Shown in pieces: positions 15,859-25,101 of a stretch of DNA of 64,000 bases (its first letter is position 1; each line of letters opens with the position of its first letter). The DNA is from Dinghuibacter silviterrae. GTDB taxonomy: Bacteria; Bacteroidota; Bacteroidia; Chitinophagales; Chitinophagaceae. The stretch covers positions 1,466,768-1,530,767 of the forward strand of contig NZ_SODV01000002.1 of assembly GCF_004366355.1 (NCBI RefSeq), written 5' to 3'. A model generated the notes under the pieces. It saw only the letters and a list, made by a program, of their open reading frames with translations. It did no database searches and was not told the origin of the DNA. A program made the translations under genes and the position numbers.

Positions 15859-17149
15859 ATCGGGCCCCCAAATCTACTTTACTGTCCACATGTATGTCAC
15901 CCCGGAGTTTGTGTACCAGTTCCCTGGTGATGTACAATCCGATCCCGATCCCATTCTGATTTCCGGTTGATTTTTCCGTTACGAATGGATTGAAAATCTT
16001 TGAAATCAGGCTTTCACTGATGCCCACCCCTTTGTCCTGTACAACAATCCGCCAAGAACGGCCGGGGAGACATTCCAATTGGAGAAGAATGCTATTCCCA
16101 TTGGCATGTTTTATGGCATTGCTAATCAGGTTATGAGATATTTGGAGGAGTTTCAAACGATCAGTCGTGATGTATTGAGGAAGTGATTCATCGACAACCA
16201 GGGTAATGCTGGTATTCTTTTCCAGGGCAATCAGATCAGTGGTTCTGACCAGGTTAATGAAGAGCGCTTTGATGTCTACGCGCTCGATAAACAGGTCGTT
16301 TTTTAATCCCAATTCAAGGTAAGACCAGCTCAGTACATTATTAATCAATAGCTGCAAGTCGTTTGAAGCGCTTTTGACTATGCCCAATAATTCTTTTATA
16401 TCAGCGTGTCGGTTATCACGTTCTAATCGGTCTAATTGTCGAATCAGAGAGAACTGGCCCGTGAAGAAGTTGTTCACCTCATGACAGGCAGAAGAGATGA
16501 ATTTGACTTTTTCTTCACCAGCGATAGTTTCCTCTATGAGGTCCTCTTCGACCTTCTGCGCATGGGCCCGTAATTCTTTTAGTACATGGTTGTACCTCTT
16601 CGAGTACATTGCGAAAGTAATGATCACAAGGAAGATGATGACTGCATTGGCAGACCATCTTATGCAAAGAGCGATGCCGCTGGTAAAAGGAATGGGTTTT
16701 ATGACTTGATATGAGTAGTTGTATTCCAATAAAATTATCAGAAGAAGAACCAGAGCAACACACAGCATTTTTGTTTTGAGGTCTTTGAAAACAAAGAGGG
16801 CAGAAGAAATTAGATATACTAGCATTAAATCGGCGTTGAGTATTCTGCCAATAATGCAACCGTAATACAAAGTTGTACAACAAAATGTCAAAAAGATGAA
16901 CAATGCTGCAGCGCTGTGCCTATGGCGATGATTTAATAAAATCGGTACCGTCAGTAGCCCTGTTTCAACAATAACCCCTCCCAGCATTAACATATTCTGT
17001 GTGATCAGAGAATAAAAGCCTCCGACACCCAAACATAAGGTGGCATTTACTAGGGTGATTGCATTGATTCCGATGCAGATTGCCTTTTGGGGATCATATT
17101 CCTTTAGCCCCCCGGTACCCACATAAACTAGTGACCTTATTTTCTTCAT
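15824..17149 (-). CDS. Membrane histidine kinase, paralogue 1
   Basis: 441 residues. Six hydrophobic segments fill about residues 19-195, with very short loops, so sensing is probably within the membrane. The kinase part has an unusual H-box, ISSACHEVNNFFTG (His223), with HEVNN in place of the usual HExRTP. It is followed by N-box ISHNLISNAIKHAN, G1 VQDKGVGISES, an F-box FNPFVTEKS and G2 GIGIGLYI. It is collinear with the next gene upstream (DPQKAIC, VNATLC, HEVNNFF, FNPFVTEKS), so this is a local duplication. It is encoded within the terpene locus and overlaps synthase 1 tail-to-tail. No receiver domain is fused; the NarL-type regulator at 12990 is the nearest partner. Confidence 0.9.
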   Translation of the reverse strand: MKKIRSLVYVGTGGLKEYDPQKAICIGINAITLVNATLCLGVGGFYSLITQNMLMLGGVIVETGLLTVPILLNHRHRHSAAALFIFLTFCCTTLYYGCIIGRILNADLMLVYLISSALFVFKDLKTKMLCVALVLLLIILLEYNYSYQVIKPIPFTSGIALCIRWSANAVIIFLVIITFAMYSKRYNHVLKELRAHAQKVEEDLIEETIAGEEKVKFISSACHEVNNFFTGQFSLIRQLDRLERDNRHADIKELLGIVKSASNDLQLLINNVLSWSYLELGLKNDLFIERVDIKALFINLVRTTDLIALEKNTSITLVVDESLPQYITTDRLKLLQISHNLISNAIKHANGNSILLQLECLPGRSWRIVVQDKGVGISESLISKIFNPFVTEKSTGNQNGIGIGLYITRELVHKLRGDIHVDSKVDLGARFIVTLPELVTN

Positions 17150-17184
17150 TGTACCTTATTCGATGATTTACAGAATAAGAAGCC

Positions 17185-18519
17185 CTAGCTCAGCGCCAGT
17201 TCTGGAAAGGTGACGGTAAAACACGCACCAGCGTTCAATTGACTGCGCACTGATATATCACCATGGAGCTGGTCTACCAGTTTCCGGGTGATATAAAGCC
17301 CAAGCCCAATGCCATTAATGTTTCCTTTAGATTTTTCAGTGACAAATGGGTTGAATATCCTTTGTAGTAAGCTTTCGCTGATGCCGACCCCGTTGTCCTG
17401 GACAATCATCCTCCAGCCGTTGGGCAATTTTTCCAATTTCAGTATTACATCCTTCTCATCGGCGTGCTTAATCGCATTATTTAACAAATTATGGGTAATT
17501 TGAAGCAGCTTTAATCGGTCTGAGGGTAGAAACGCGGGAAGTGATTCATCAACCAGGAAGATGAGTCTCGTATTTTTTTCAAGAGCAATGAATTCGTTAG
17601 CCCTGATCATGTTCGCAAGTAAGGCCTTGATATCCAAGAGCTCGATATAGGGTTCGTCTGTCACCTGCATTTCGAACATCGACCAGCTCAATGCGTTTTT
17701 TATCAACAACTGCATATTTTCGCTATAACCTTCGATTATTGTCAAGATTTCCTTGATATCAGCATGACGGTTTTGATTTTCCAGAATACTGAGCCTCCGA
17801 ATAAGGGATGACTGCCCGGAAAAGAAGTTGTTGACTTCGTGATAGGTTGTGGAGATAAATTTTACCTTGTTTTCGTTTGATATTTCTTCCTCCTGCAGGT
17901 TTTTTTCAACCTGGGATGTATAATGTCTCAGCTTTAGCAAGTTCAGCAAAACCCGACTATACCTTTTGGCAAACATGGTGAAGGTTAACGCAGTTAGGAG
18001 CAAAGTGACAGCGAACACAGACCACTTTACAAATCCTTCTAATGCCTTAGATGGGAGGGTCATCGTGGGGATGAGGTGGTGAGCGTAATTGTAATTGAGG
18101 AGTGCGACGAATCCAAAATTAATTGCAATGCAAATCGCTAAAGTAATACCCCGGAAAAGAAAAAAGGCGACGGAAAATGAATAGACCAACATTAAAGTGG
18201 CATTGTCCATCTCCTTCCCGATGACGGAGCCATAGTAAAAGGTAGTTATGCACATGAGGAGATATAAGGAGAGACTCGCAATAAAGTATCTTTTTTTGAA
18301 ATTGGCCAGGATGGGGATAGATAAAAAGGTGGTCTCTATGAGGACCCCTCCCAACATGAGCAGATTTCGGCTGAGCAGTGTAAAGAGCCCTCCTACCAAT
18401 ATGCACAATGTCGCATTGACCAAAACCATTACGTTTACCCCGAAACAAATCGCCTTTTGTGGATCATGCTCCTGCAGATCCGAACAGCCAGCATACAATA
18501 GCTTCCTTATTAATCCCAT
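17185..18519 (-). CDS. Membrane histidine kinase, paralogue 2
   Basis: 444 residues from the ATG at 18519, chosen because MGLIRKLLYAGCSDLQEHDPQK then aligns with the start of paralogue 1; an upstream in-frame ATG (18546) adds nine residues. Six hydrophobic N-terminal segments, a short coiled-coil-like linker (TSQVEKNLQEEEISNENKVKF), H-box TTYHEVNNFFSG (His227), N-box ITHNLLNNAIKHAD, G1 VQDNGVGISES, and G2 GIGLGLYI. It lies 35 bp upstream of paralogue 1 and is probably co-transcribed with it. It is divergent from terpene synthase 2 across 312 bp. Confidence 0.9.
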   Translation of the reverse strand: MGLIRKLLYAGCSDLQEHDPQKAICFGVNVMVLVNATLCILVGGLFTLLSRNLLMLGGVLIETTFLSIPILANFKKRYFIASLSLYLLMCITTFYYGSVIGKEMDNATLMLVYSFSVAFFLFRGITLAICIAINFGFVALLNYNYAHHLIPTMTLPSKALEGFVKWSVFAVTLLLTALTFTMFAKRYSRVLLNLLKLRHYTSQVEKNLQEEEISNENKVKFISTTYHEVNNFFSGQSSLIRRLSILENQNRHADIKEILTIIEGYSENMQLLIKNALSWSMFEMQVTDEPYIELLDIKALLANMIRANEFIALEKNTRLIFLVDESLPAFLPSDRLKLLQITHNLLNNAIKHADEKDVILKLEKLPNGWRMIVQDNGVGISESLLQRIFNPFVTEKSKGNINGIGLGLYITRKLVDQLHGDISVRSQLNAGACFTVTFPELALS

Positions 18520-18831
18520 GTTCGTGAATATTTTATAAAATCCCAAACCGTTTAAGCTTAATCAGGTTGAAGCTCAATCACTAACAACGAAGTAAGCCGT
18601 CATCTGCTGCGTGAGGATTGCCTTGCTGAGGAGCACGTACTTATAAAGGAGTCATTTTCAAACTAATATCTATATTTTCAAAAGTGGCTTCCATAAGTCA
18701 TCTACTCCTAGGACCAGTCTAAAAACAAATGAAAGGGAGTGGTTAACCCATCAAAGTGAATTTTTTATTTAAATGGCTTATTTTACAGTCATCGCCCGGA
18801 ATTGCCCCAAGCTAATAAACACCACCTCGAT
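18520..18831. other. Divergent intergenic region, kinase 2 / terpene synthase 2
   Basis: 312 bp, AT-rich, no gene visible in either strand. It must hold the promoters of the kinase pair (leftward) and of synthases 2 and 3 (rightward). I see no consensus TTTG/TAnnTTTG pair and no strong palindrome. Confidence 0.6.
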
Positions 18832-19818
18832 ATGAGACAATTCCTAATTCCCCATTTACACTGTCCCTTCCCAGTTGCCGTACACCCGCAAGTAGACGAA
18901 ATTGAGAGCCATACCAATCAATGGGTATTGGATTTCGGTCTTATCGAAGATTCGGAAACGCAGGAAAATTTTAAAGCCAGCAAATTTGGTCACTTTATAG
19001 GGAGAAGTTTTCCCAAAGCGGAGTTCACAACTGTCGCTGCATGGTCCGACCTTAATGCCCTGCTATTCATTGTTGACGACCAAATCGATGGGGGAGGTCT
19101 GATAAAAAATGAAGCTGAATTCTTCTCCTATACGAAAGCTTTTTTTGAGGTATTGGATATGAACCGGACTTGCACCCTAAGAGAAGACAGGCCCACATTG
19201 GCAGCACTTAGCGACTTCTGGTTACGGATCCGAAAACTTACCAATGCTCGCTGGCAACAGAAATTTATCAAAGGTTGCAAGGATATGTTTGATGGGGGGT
19301 ACTGGCAGTTTCAGCACTTGCTCATGCGTAAAAAGCCAAGTTTAGATGAATATTTTCAACAGCGGCAGTATTTCGGCGCGGCGCATTTGAGTACTGACGC
19401 ATTAGAAGGCATCGCAGGAATAGACGTGCCTCAGTTTATTCTTGACGAGCCCATTATCCAACGGTTAACGGAACTATGTAGAAATGCAATATGCTTTTCG
19501 AACGATCTCTTTTCATTGGCCAAGGAAATCGAGGAAAAGAATAACGGCGGCGAGTTCAATCTGGTATTCATCCTGAAAGAAAAATATAACCTTACACTTA
19601 GTGAAGCCATTCAACTGGCAGCTGATATTCATGATGATACGGTTAATGAATTCCTTGAACTATCCGGCGGGATATTCAAATATGGTGACCGCTTTAATAT
19701 AATTTTAAAAGAATACGTTGACGCCCTTGGAATATTGATGCGGGGCAACATTGAATGGAGTACCAAGGACACCGCACGGTATCCGCATACTTATACCTTT
19801 GAAAAGATCTCGGTATGA
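18832..19818 (+). CDS. Class I terpene synthase 2
   Basis: 328 residues from the ATG at 18832; a TTG ten codons upstream is possible, but the ATG aligns the IPHLHCPFP block with the other two synthases. Metal motif DDQID (Asp82, Asp83, Asp86), NSE triad NDLFSLAKE (Asn224, Ser228, Glu232), terminal ARYPHTY. Catalytically complete. It overlaps the next synthase by 4 bp (ATGA), so the two are translationally coupled and their products are probably made together. It differs from synthase 1 throughout, so a different product is likely. Confidence 0.94.
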   Translation: MRQFLIPHLHCPFPVAVHPQVDEIESHTNQWVLDFGLIEDSETQENFKASKFGHFIGRSFPKAEFTTVAAWSDLNALLFIVDDQIDGGGLIKNEAEFFSYTKAFFEVLDMNRTCTLREDRPTLAALSDFWLRIRKLTNARWQQKFIKGCKDMFDGGYWQFQHLLMRKKPSLDEYFQQRQYFGAAHLSTDALEGIAGIDVPQFILDEPIIQRLTELCRNAICFSNDLFSLAKEIEEKNNGGEFNLVFILKEKYNLTLSEAIQLAADIHDDTVNEFLELSGGIFKYGDRFNIILKEYVDALGILMRGNIEWSTKDTARYPHTYTFEKISV

Positions 19819-20786
19819 AAATTTATAAGATTCCGGAACTCTACTGTCCCTTCCCATCGGAAATTCACCCCAATATGGCTGAAATCGAAGCACATACAAA
19901 CCAGTGGGTCCAGGACTTTGATTTAATTAGTAGTGAGGAGATGTTTCAGAAGTACCGAAGTCAGAAGTTTTCGAATATGATTGCCCGAAGCTATCCGTAT
20001 GGCGACTTTGAGGACCTGGCGGCCTGGTGCAACGTGAATACGCTATTGTTTATAGTTGATGATAATTTCGACGAAGGGAACGAAATAAGGGATATTGCTT
20101 CATTTACATATTTTGTAGATGGACTTCTTGACGTCCTTGAAAGAGGCCGGCGTTGCACTGTCAAAAAGGACGGCCCGATTTTAGCAGCGTTGGATGATTT
20201 TTGGCAGAGCATGCAATTCAGGAGTAGTGATATATGGAAACAAAAATTTATTCAGGGAATAAAAGATACTTTCGAAGGTGGCCTTTGGCAGTTCAAACAT
20301 GCTATTAAGAGCGAACTTCCAAATTTGAACGAGTATTTTGCTATGCGTCAGTATTTGGGGGCAGCAAACCTTGCCACTGAATCATTGGAGGTAACAGGGA
20401 AAGTCCAACTTTCGGAACCAATTTATAAGTCCCCGGTGGTCCACAAATTGACCGAGATTGCTCGAAATACGGTTTGTTTTGCCAACGATCTTTTTTCTCT
20501 TAGTAAAGAAATTGCAAGGGGGTCGGGAAATGCCTCCGAATTTAATTTGGTCTCCATTTTGAAGCGCAAAGACCAATTGAGCACTGAAGATGCCATAAAA
20601 GATGTGGCCGCCATTCATGATAATGAAATAAGAAAATTCATCCAGTTGGCAGAAAGAGCATTAGTCTATGATTCAAGGACCAATGAACAACTAAGTCGAT
20701 ATATTTCTTGCCTGCAGCATTTTATGAAGGGGAACATCGTGTGGAGCACCACTGAATCTTCAAGATACCCTCACGTTTATGGATAG
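19815..20786 (+). CDS. Class I terpene synthase 3
   Basis: 323 residues. N-terminal IPELYCPFP, metal motif DDNFD (Asp82, Asp83, Asp86), NSE triad NDLFSLSKE (Asn224, Ser228, Glu232), and terminal SRYPHVY. All active-site elements are kept. The start ATG overlaps the stop of synthase 2. It is more like synthase 1 than synthase 2 in places (EVTGKVxLSEP, IARNTVCFANDLFS), which suggests successive duplications within this locus. No prenyltransferase gene is present, so substrate must come from housekeeping metabolism. Confidence 0.94.
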   Translation: MKIYKIPELYCPFPSEIHPNMAEIEAHTNQWVQDFDLISSEEMFQKYRSQKFSNMIARSYPYGDFEDLAAWCNVNTLLFIVDDNFDEGNEIRDIASFTYFVDGLLDVLERGRRCTVKKDGPILAALDDFWQSMQFRSSDIWKQKFIQGIKDTFEGGLWQFKHAIKSELPNLNEYFAMRQYLGAANLATESLEVTGKVQLSEPIYKSPVVHKLTEIARNTVCFANDLFSLSKEIARGSGNASEFNLVSILKRKDQLSTEDAIKDVAAIHDNEIRKFIQLAERALVYDSRTNEQLSRYISCLQHFMKGNIVWSTTESSRYPHVYG

Positions 20787-20977
20787 CTCCATCTTCACCG
20801 GCACCTTCCAGTATGAAGCGATGATTTATGGTTTGAAAATCAAATAGATATGACTTCGGAAGCAGGAAACTGGAATGAACTCAATCCGGCACACTAATAT
20901 TACTAAATATTTATTTTTATTCCCGCCGTAACGGCTACCTCGTTATTTACCTACATTCGCCGCCAAAACTAACAATT

Positions 20978-21499
20978 TTGCTTAGTGTCAAGGATTTAAA
21001 GGATGGTGACGCCATATACTTCAAAGAAGTATTTGACCAATACCATCAAAAACTTTATTTCTTCATCCTCAGCAAAACGAAATCCGAATATATCGCAGAA
21101 GAAGTCGTACAAATGGCATTTACCAAACTTTGGCAATGCCGCCACACTTTGCAGGAAGAATACGCCATTTCCACGCAGTTGTTCAGGATAGCCCATACGA
21201 TACTTATTGATTTTCTGCGAAAGTATAACCATACGGATGCGGTAACGACTCGTCTGGATACGCTAAGTATTGACAGGGGGATTGACAGTACAACGGAAAA
21301 AATGCGGGAGGCCGAATTGCAAAAGAGAATATCGGAAGCGGTGAATGATTTGCCCCCTATAAGAAAGCAGGTATTTGCCATGAGCCGTGAACAAGGGATG
21401 ACCTATAGAGAAATTGCCGAAACCCTGTCTGTTTCTTCCAAAACGGTGGAAGCACATATTTACAAGGCGTTGAAGCAGATAAAAAAGTATATAGTTTGA
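20978..21499 (+). CDS. ECF sigma factor
   Basis: 173 residues from a TTG start. Region 2 (about 10-78) has YFKEVFDQYHQKLYFFI and AEEVVQMAFTKLWQCR. Region 4 (about 115-170) has LPPIRKQVFAMSREQGMTYREIAETLSVSSKTVEAHIYKALKQIK. It belongs to the FecI/Bacteroidota type. Its stop overlaps the first possible start of the FecR-like gene, and a TonB-dependent receptor and a metallohydrolase follow, so this sigma factor should drive that four-gene unit. An ATG start is not available. Confidence 0.92.
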   Translation: MLSVKDLKDGDAIYFKEVFDQYHQKLYFFILSKTKSEYIAEEVVQMAFTKLWQCRHTLQEEYAISTQLFRIAHTILIDFLRKYNHTDAVTTRLDTLSIDRGIDSTTEKMREAELQKRISEAVNDLPPIRKQVFAMSREQGMTYREIAETLSVSSKTVEAHIYKALKQIKKYIV

Positions 21500-21516
21500 C
21501 AACAGAAGAAACCATA

Positions 21517-22302
21517 ATGAACGAAGAAGAGTGGGACAACTTTCAGCCCAACCAGGTGTTATCGCCCGATATATCCGACAAGTTGTGGAATAACATAGAC
21601 AGGAATACGGCTACTCCTTTTAATTTCAGGTGGATAGCTGTGGCAGCCTCGGTGGTAATGGTGGTCGGTCTGTCCTGGTATTTTATTGCAAAAAGAACAA
21701 GCACTGCGGCTTTTGCCACAAAAAAGAACAACACGGCTCAAAAAATGATGCTTGCGTTGAGTGATGGTTCTTCCGTAGAACTGTTGCCCAACAGTACGAT
21801 TTCTTACCCCGAAAACTTTGACTCCTTAAAACGAGAGGTGATATTAAATGGTGAAGCCACATTTACCGTTGCCAAAGATGCCGCCAAACCCTTTTCCGTA
21901 TATAGCAATTCTGTACTAATTACTGTTTTGGGGACCCGTTTCACGGTAAATGCGTCAAAAGTAGTGTTGCATGAAGGAGAAGTCAAGGTAAATGCCGGCA
22001 AAAATGAATACCATCTTACGCCCGGCGATATTTATATTTTTACATCGGCCCGTATTTTTCATCTTGAAAAAGATAAGGACGATGGCTATGTATTTACCGA
22101 CTACCCTCTTGAGGTAGTATTTGACCAATTGCAGATGATTTACAATGCCAGGATCATCTATAATAAAGAAGCGCTGGGCAACCGGACCTTTATTGGAAAA
22201 ATAGACAAAAAGGACTCCCTCTCCCATATCCTCAAAAGCATTGCGCTGCTCAATAATTTCAGCCTCCAAAAACAAGGCGATACCTTCGTCATGAACAATT
22301 GA
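21517..22302 (+). CDS. FecR-like anti-sigma factor
   Basis: 261 residues from the ATG at 21517; a TTG at 21496 that overlaps the sigma stop is the alternative. One membrane segment (about residues 38-58, WIAVAASVVMVVGLSWYFIA) puts a short N-terminus in the cytoplasm to hold the sigma factor and a periplasmic FecR domain outside (LSDGSSVELLPNSTISYP..., LNGEATFTVAKDAAKPFSVYS, VLGTRFTV). The C-terminal DUF4974-type domain (YPLEVVFDQLQMIYNARIIY...) would contact a receptor. The usual partner is a receptor with an STN domain, which the neighbouring receptor lacks. Confidence 0.9.
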   Translation: MNEEEWDNFQPNQVLSPDISDKLWNNIDRNTATPFNFRWIAVAASVVMVVGLSWYFIAKRTSTAAFATKKNNTAQKMMLALSDGSSVELLPNSTISYPENFDSLKREVILNGEATFTVAKDAAKPFSVYSNSVLITVLGTRFTVNASKVVLHEGEVKVNAGKNEYHLTPGDIYIFTSARIFHLEKDKDDGYVFTDYPLEVVFDQLQMIYNARIIYNKEALGNRTFIGKIDKKDSLSHILKSIALLNNFSLQKQGDTFVMNN

Positions 22303-22387
22303 ACCCTTTGTTAAGTTAATATGAACAGTAAGGGACTGGTATAGAGGATGCGTATAATAAGGAAACTAAATCCTTACAACGTATTGT

Positions 22388-25099
22388 ATGATCAGACCAA
22401 TTACGCTGCTATTGTTGACAGTTTTCTGTCATATTCAATTGATTGCCAGTGCCCAAAATGCCAATGTGGTCAAGGGGCAGGTCAATGACGAGAACGGGCA
22501 GCCGGTGACCAGCGCTTCTGTTTTTGCAAAAAACCAAAGCACCGGTCTTACCACGGCGACACAAACAGACTCTTTGGGTATTTTCACTTATCGCAATCTG
22601 CCCGCGGGAGGTCCTTATTCCTTTGTTGTTTCCCATGTGGGTTTTCAAACCCAAACGATATCCGGCTATACCATAAAAGCGGATGCCGACATCTCCCTTT
22701 TGATAAAATTAAAAGCGGTAGAGAACGGGTTGAATGAAATTATTGTGACCGGGCGTGCCGGTGCTTTAAACCGTACCAAACTGCAAACAAGCTATTCCGT
22801 CACCAGTATCGGGTATAATGCACTGAGCTTACAGGGGCCGACCAGCGTGACCGAGTCGTTGAAATCGGTACCTGGTTTTTGGGTGGAAGCAACTGGGGGT
22901 GAGGCGAGTGGTAATATCAGGGCAAGGGGTGTTCCTGTGGATGGTTTCGGATCCATTCAATTGATGGAAGACGGAATTCCTGTACAACATGACCCGGCCT
23001 TGGGTTACCTGAATGCGGACCAGGCATTTCGTCTCGATGAGACCATTCAATCCATTGAAGTGGTTCGTGGCGGCCCTTCTTCTGTTTTTTATTCCAATGC
23101 ACCGGCGGGCGCGGTGAACTATATTCCCCGTGCCGTTGGCGATAAAACGGAGGGCGTTTTCAAGCTGAGCCTGGGCGGTGATAACCTGATGAGGGAAGAT
23201 GTATGGGTAGGCGCTCCGATCGGTGATGACTGGAAAATTTCCGCCGGTGGATTTTACCGCACGGAGTCAGGGGTGCGTAATCCCGGGTACACCGGTAATC
23301 ACGGTGGGCAATTCAGGGTTTCCCTTGGCAAGAGTTGGGAAAAAACATCCTTTAATCTTGACTTCAAGCAAATGAATGATGATGTGGTGTTTTATACAGA
23401 CATGCCGATGACCTATAATAGTAAAGGGAAGATCGTGGCGGTATCGGGTTTTGATGGCAATTACGGAGCGATCGCCGGTGCGGAAACGCAAAGAATGAAC
23501 ATGATCCAGGCGGACAGCAGTCTTTATCATTTTGACAATACGGTGGGCACGTCTGTAAACAGGAGCCAGGTTACCGTTAAATTTCAGACGGAATTCTCCG
23601 ACAATTGGATTTTAAAGAATTCGCTTCGTTTCAACAATACACAAACCCAGCGCAATGGTGTATACGCGCTTAACTTGTTAACCGCCGATTCGTTTTATAA
23701 AGCACAGGCACCGTTATTGACACAAGCGCCGGGGGCGCAGCAACTGGGGTTTCAATACGTCACCACAGGCAAGTTGTTTGACAATGCCGGTCAAAACGGC
23801 AATGGCATGGTGATTCAAGGTGGTTTGCGGGGCATTACGATGCCTATGACGGAAGTGATGAATGACCTTCACCTGTCACACGTTTTTGTAACGGGGTCTT
23901 CAAAACACGATTTTAACCTGGGCTACTATTACGCGCACTTCAGTCAAAACTTCAGCAGGTATTCTTCAAAGGTGTACCTGGACGTTCAAAATAATTCGAG
24001 GTTGTTGAATATTGTCGCCCTGGATGGCAACGGGAATATCGTACATACCTATTCCAATAACGGGGTCTCCCAGTATGGATATGAGTGGGCGGATGCCAAC
24101 GGCGAACAGACCACCAACGCGCTTTATGTCAGTGATGAATGGCAGATTACCCATGCCTTCCGGCTTGACGGCGGATTGCGCTGGGAAAACGCGCAAACGG
24201 ACGGCGTTGTAGAACAATCCCAATCCGTAAACCTGGGCACGTATGCGACGTCCTCCATAACCACCGGAAACGGGGTATGGCAGGGCTATAACCATCATTT
24301 TAACTACACCACCTGGACGCTGGGCGCGGATTATCAGCTTTCGGAAAACATGGGGCTCTTTGGCAGATATACTTCCGCTGCGCGTATTCCCGGATTTGGT
24401 ACGTACTACACCAATGTGAATGCAAACGCAGTTATCCAAACCATGGAACTCGGCGAAGTCGGCTTCAAATATGCGCGCAGGCTTTTCGCTTTTTATGGTA
24501 CGGGATTCTGGACTAAGTATAACAACGTAGGTTTCACGAATGAAGTGAGCACTTTGAACGGATTTACTTCCGTAAACGCGAACGCCAATACGCAGACTTT
24601 TGGTCTTGAATTGGAGGGGGCTCTTTACCCGGTAAAGTGGTTTGATGTATCCGCCACGGCGACCTACCAGCATGGGGTATACGAAGGATATGAAGTAGAT
24701 GCCGTTTCCGGGGGTACACTCACCCAAAAAGCCAATTACGACGGGAATCAGCTGATCAGGGTACCGCACACCTCCATCAGGGCGGTTCCGGGTTTCAATC
24801 TTTTCCGCAACAAACTTCGCTTGCAATCGGCCATAGAATATGAGGGGAAAAGGTATACCGATGTGGCGAACTCCCAGGTACTTCCGGCCTATACGAAAGT
24901 GGATATAGATGCATCGGTTAAATTGACCAAAGAAATTACCGTTTTTGGCGTCATTGATAATCTTACGAATTCGCTGGGTCTTACCGAAGGCAATCCGCGC
25001 CAGGGGGAGATCCAAAGCGCCGAGGCAAATCAATATATATTTTTGGCGCGTCCACTGCTGGGGAGGAGCTTTAAAATTTCCTTCAGATACAAGTTTTAA
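22388..25099 (+). CDS. TonB-dependent outer-membrane receptor
   Basis: 903 residues. Signal peptide (ending in ASA), carboxypeptidase-regulatory-like domain (about 28-110), plug with GAxxxTKLQTSYSVTSIG, NIRARGVPVDGFGSIQLMEDGIPVQHDP and IEVVRGGPSSVFYSNAPAGAVNYI, and a long beta-barrel ending in ISFRYKF (terminal Phe). It is of the FecA/siderophore-receptor type rather than SusC, with no SusD partner. No N-terminal STN signalling domain precedes the plug. It is encoded after sigma/anti-sigma genes and 2 bp before a PHP-domain hydrolase gene, which suggests uptake of the hydrolase's substrate or product. Confidence 0.93.
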   Translation: MIRPITLLLLTVFCHIQLIASAQNANVVKGQVNDENGQPVTSASVFAKNQSTGLTTATQTDSLGIFTYRNLPAGGPYSFVVSHVGFQTQTISGYTIKADADISLLIKLKAVENGLNEIIVTGRAGALNRTKLQTSYSVTSIGYNALSLQGPTSVTESLKSVPGFWVEATGGEASGNIRARGVPVDGFGSIQLMEDGIPVQHDPALGYLNADQAFRLDETIQSIEVVRGGPSSVFYSNAPAGAVNYIPRAVGDKTEGVFKLSLGGDNLMREDVWVGAPIGDDWKISAGGFYRTESGVRNPGYTGNHGGQFRVSLGKSWEKTSFNLDFKQMNDDVVFYTDMPMTYNSKGKIVAVSGFDGNYGAIAGAETQRMNMIQADSSLYHFDNTVGTSVNRSQVTVKFQTEFSDNWILKNSLRFNNTQTQRNGVYALNLLTADSFYKAQAPLLTQAPGAQQLGFQYVTTGKLFDNAGQNGNGMVIQGGLRGITMPMTEVMNDLHLSHVFVTGSSKHDFNLGYYYAHFSQNFSRYSSKVYLDVQNNSRLLNIVALDGNGNIVHTYSNNGVSQYGYEWADANGEQTTNALYVSDEWQITHAFRLDGGLRWENAQTDGVVEQSQSVNLGTYATSSITTGNGVWQGYNHHFNYTTWTLGADYQLSENMGLFGRYTSAARIPGFGTYYTNVNANAVIQTMELGEVGFKYARRLFAFYGTGFWTKYNNVGFTNEVSTLNGFTSVNANANTQTFGLELEGALYPVKWFDVSATATYQHGVYEGYEVDAVSGGTLTQKANYDGNQLIRVPHTSIRAVPGFNLFRNKLRLQSAIEYEGKRYTDVANSQVLPAYTKVDIDASVKLTKEITVFGVIDNLTNSLGLTEGNPRQGEIQSAEANQYIFLARPLLGRSFKISFRYKF

Positions 25100-25101
25100 C
25101 C

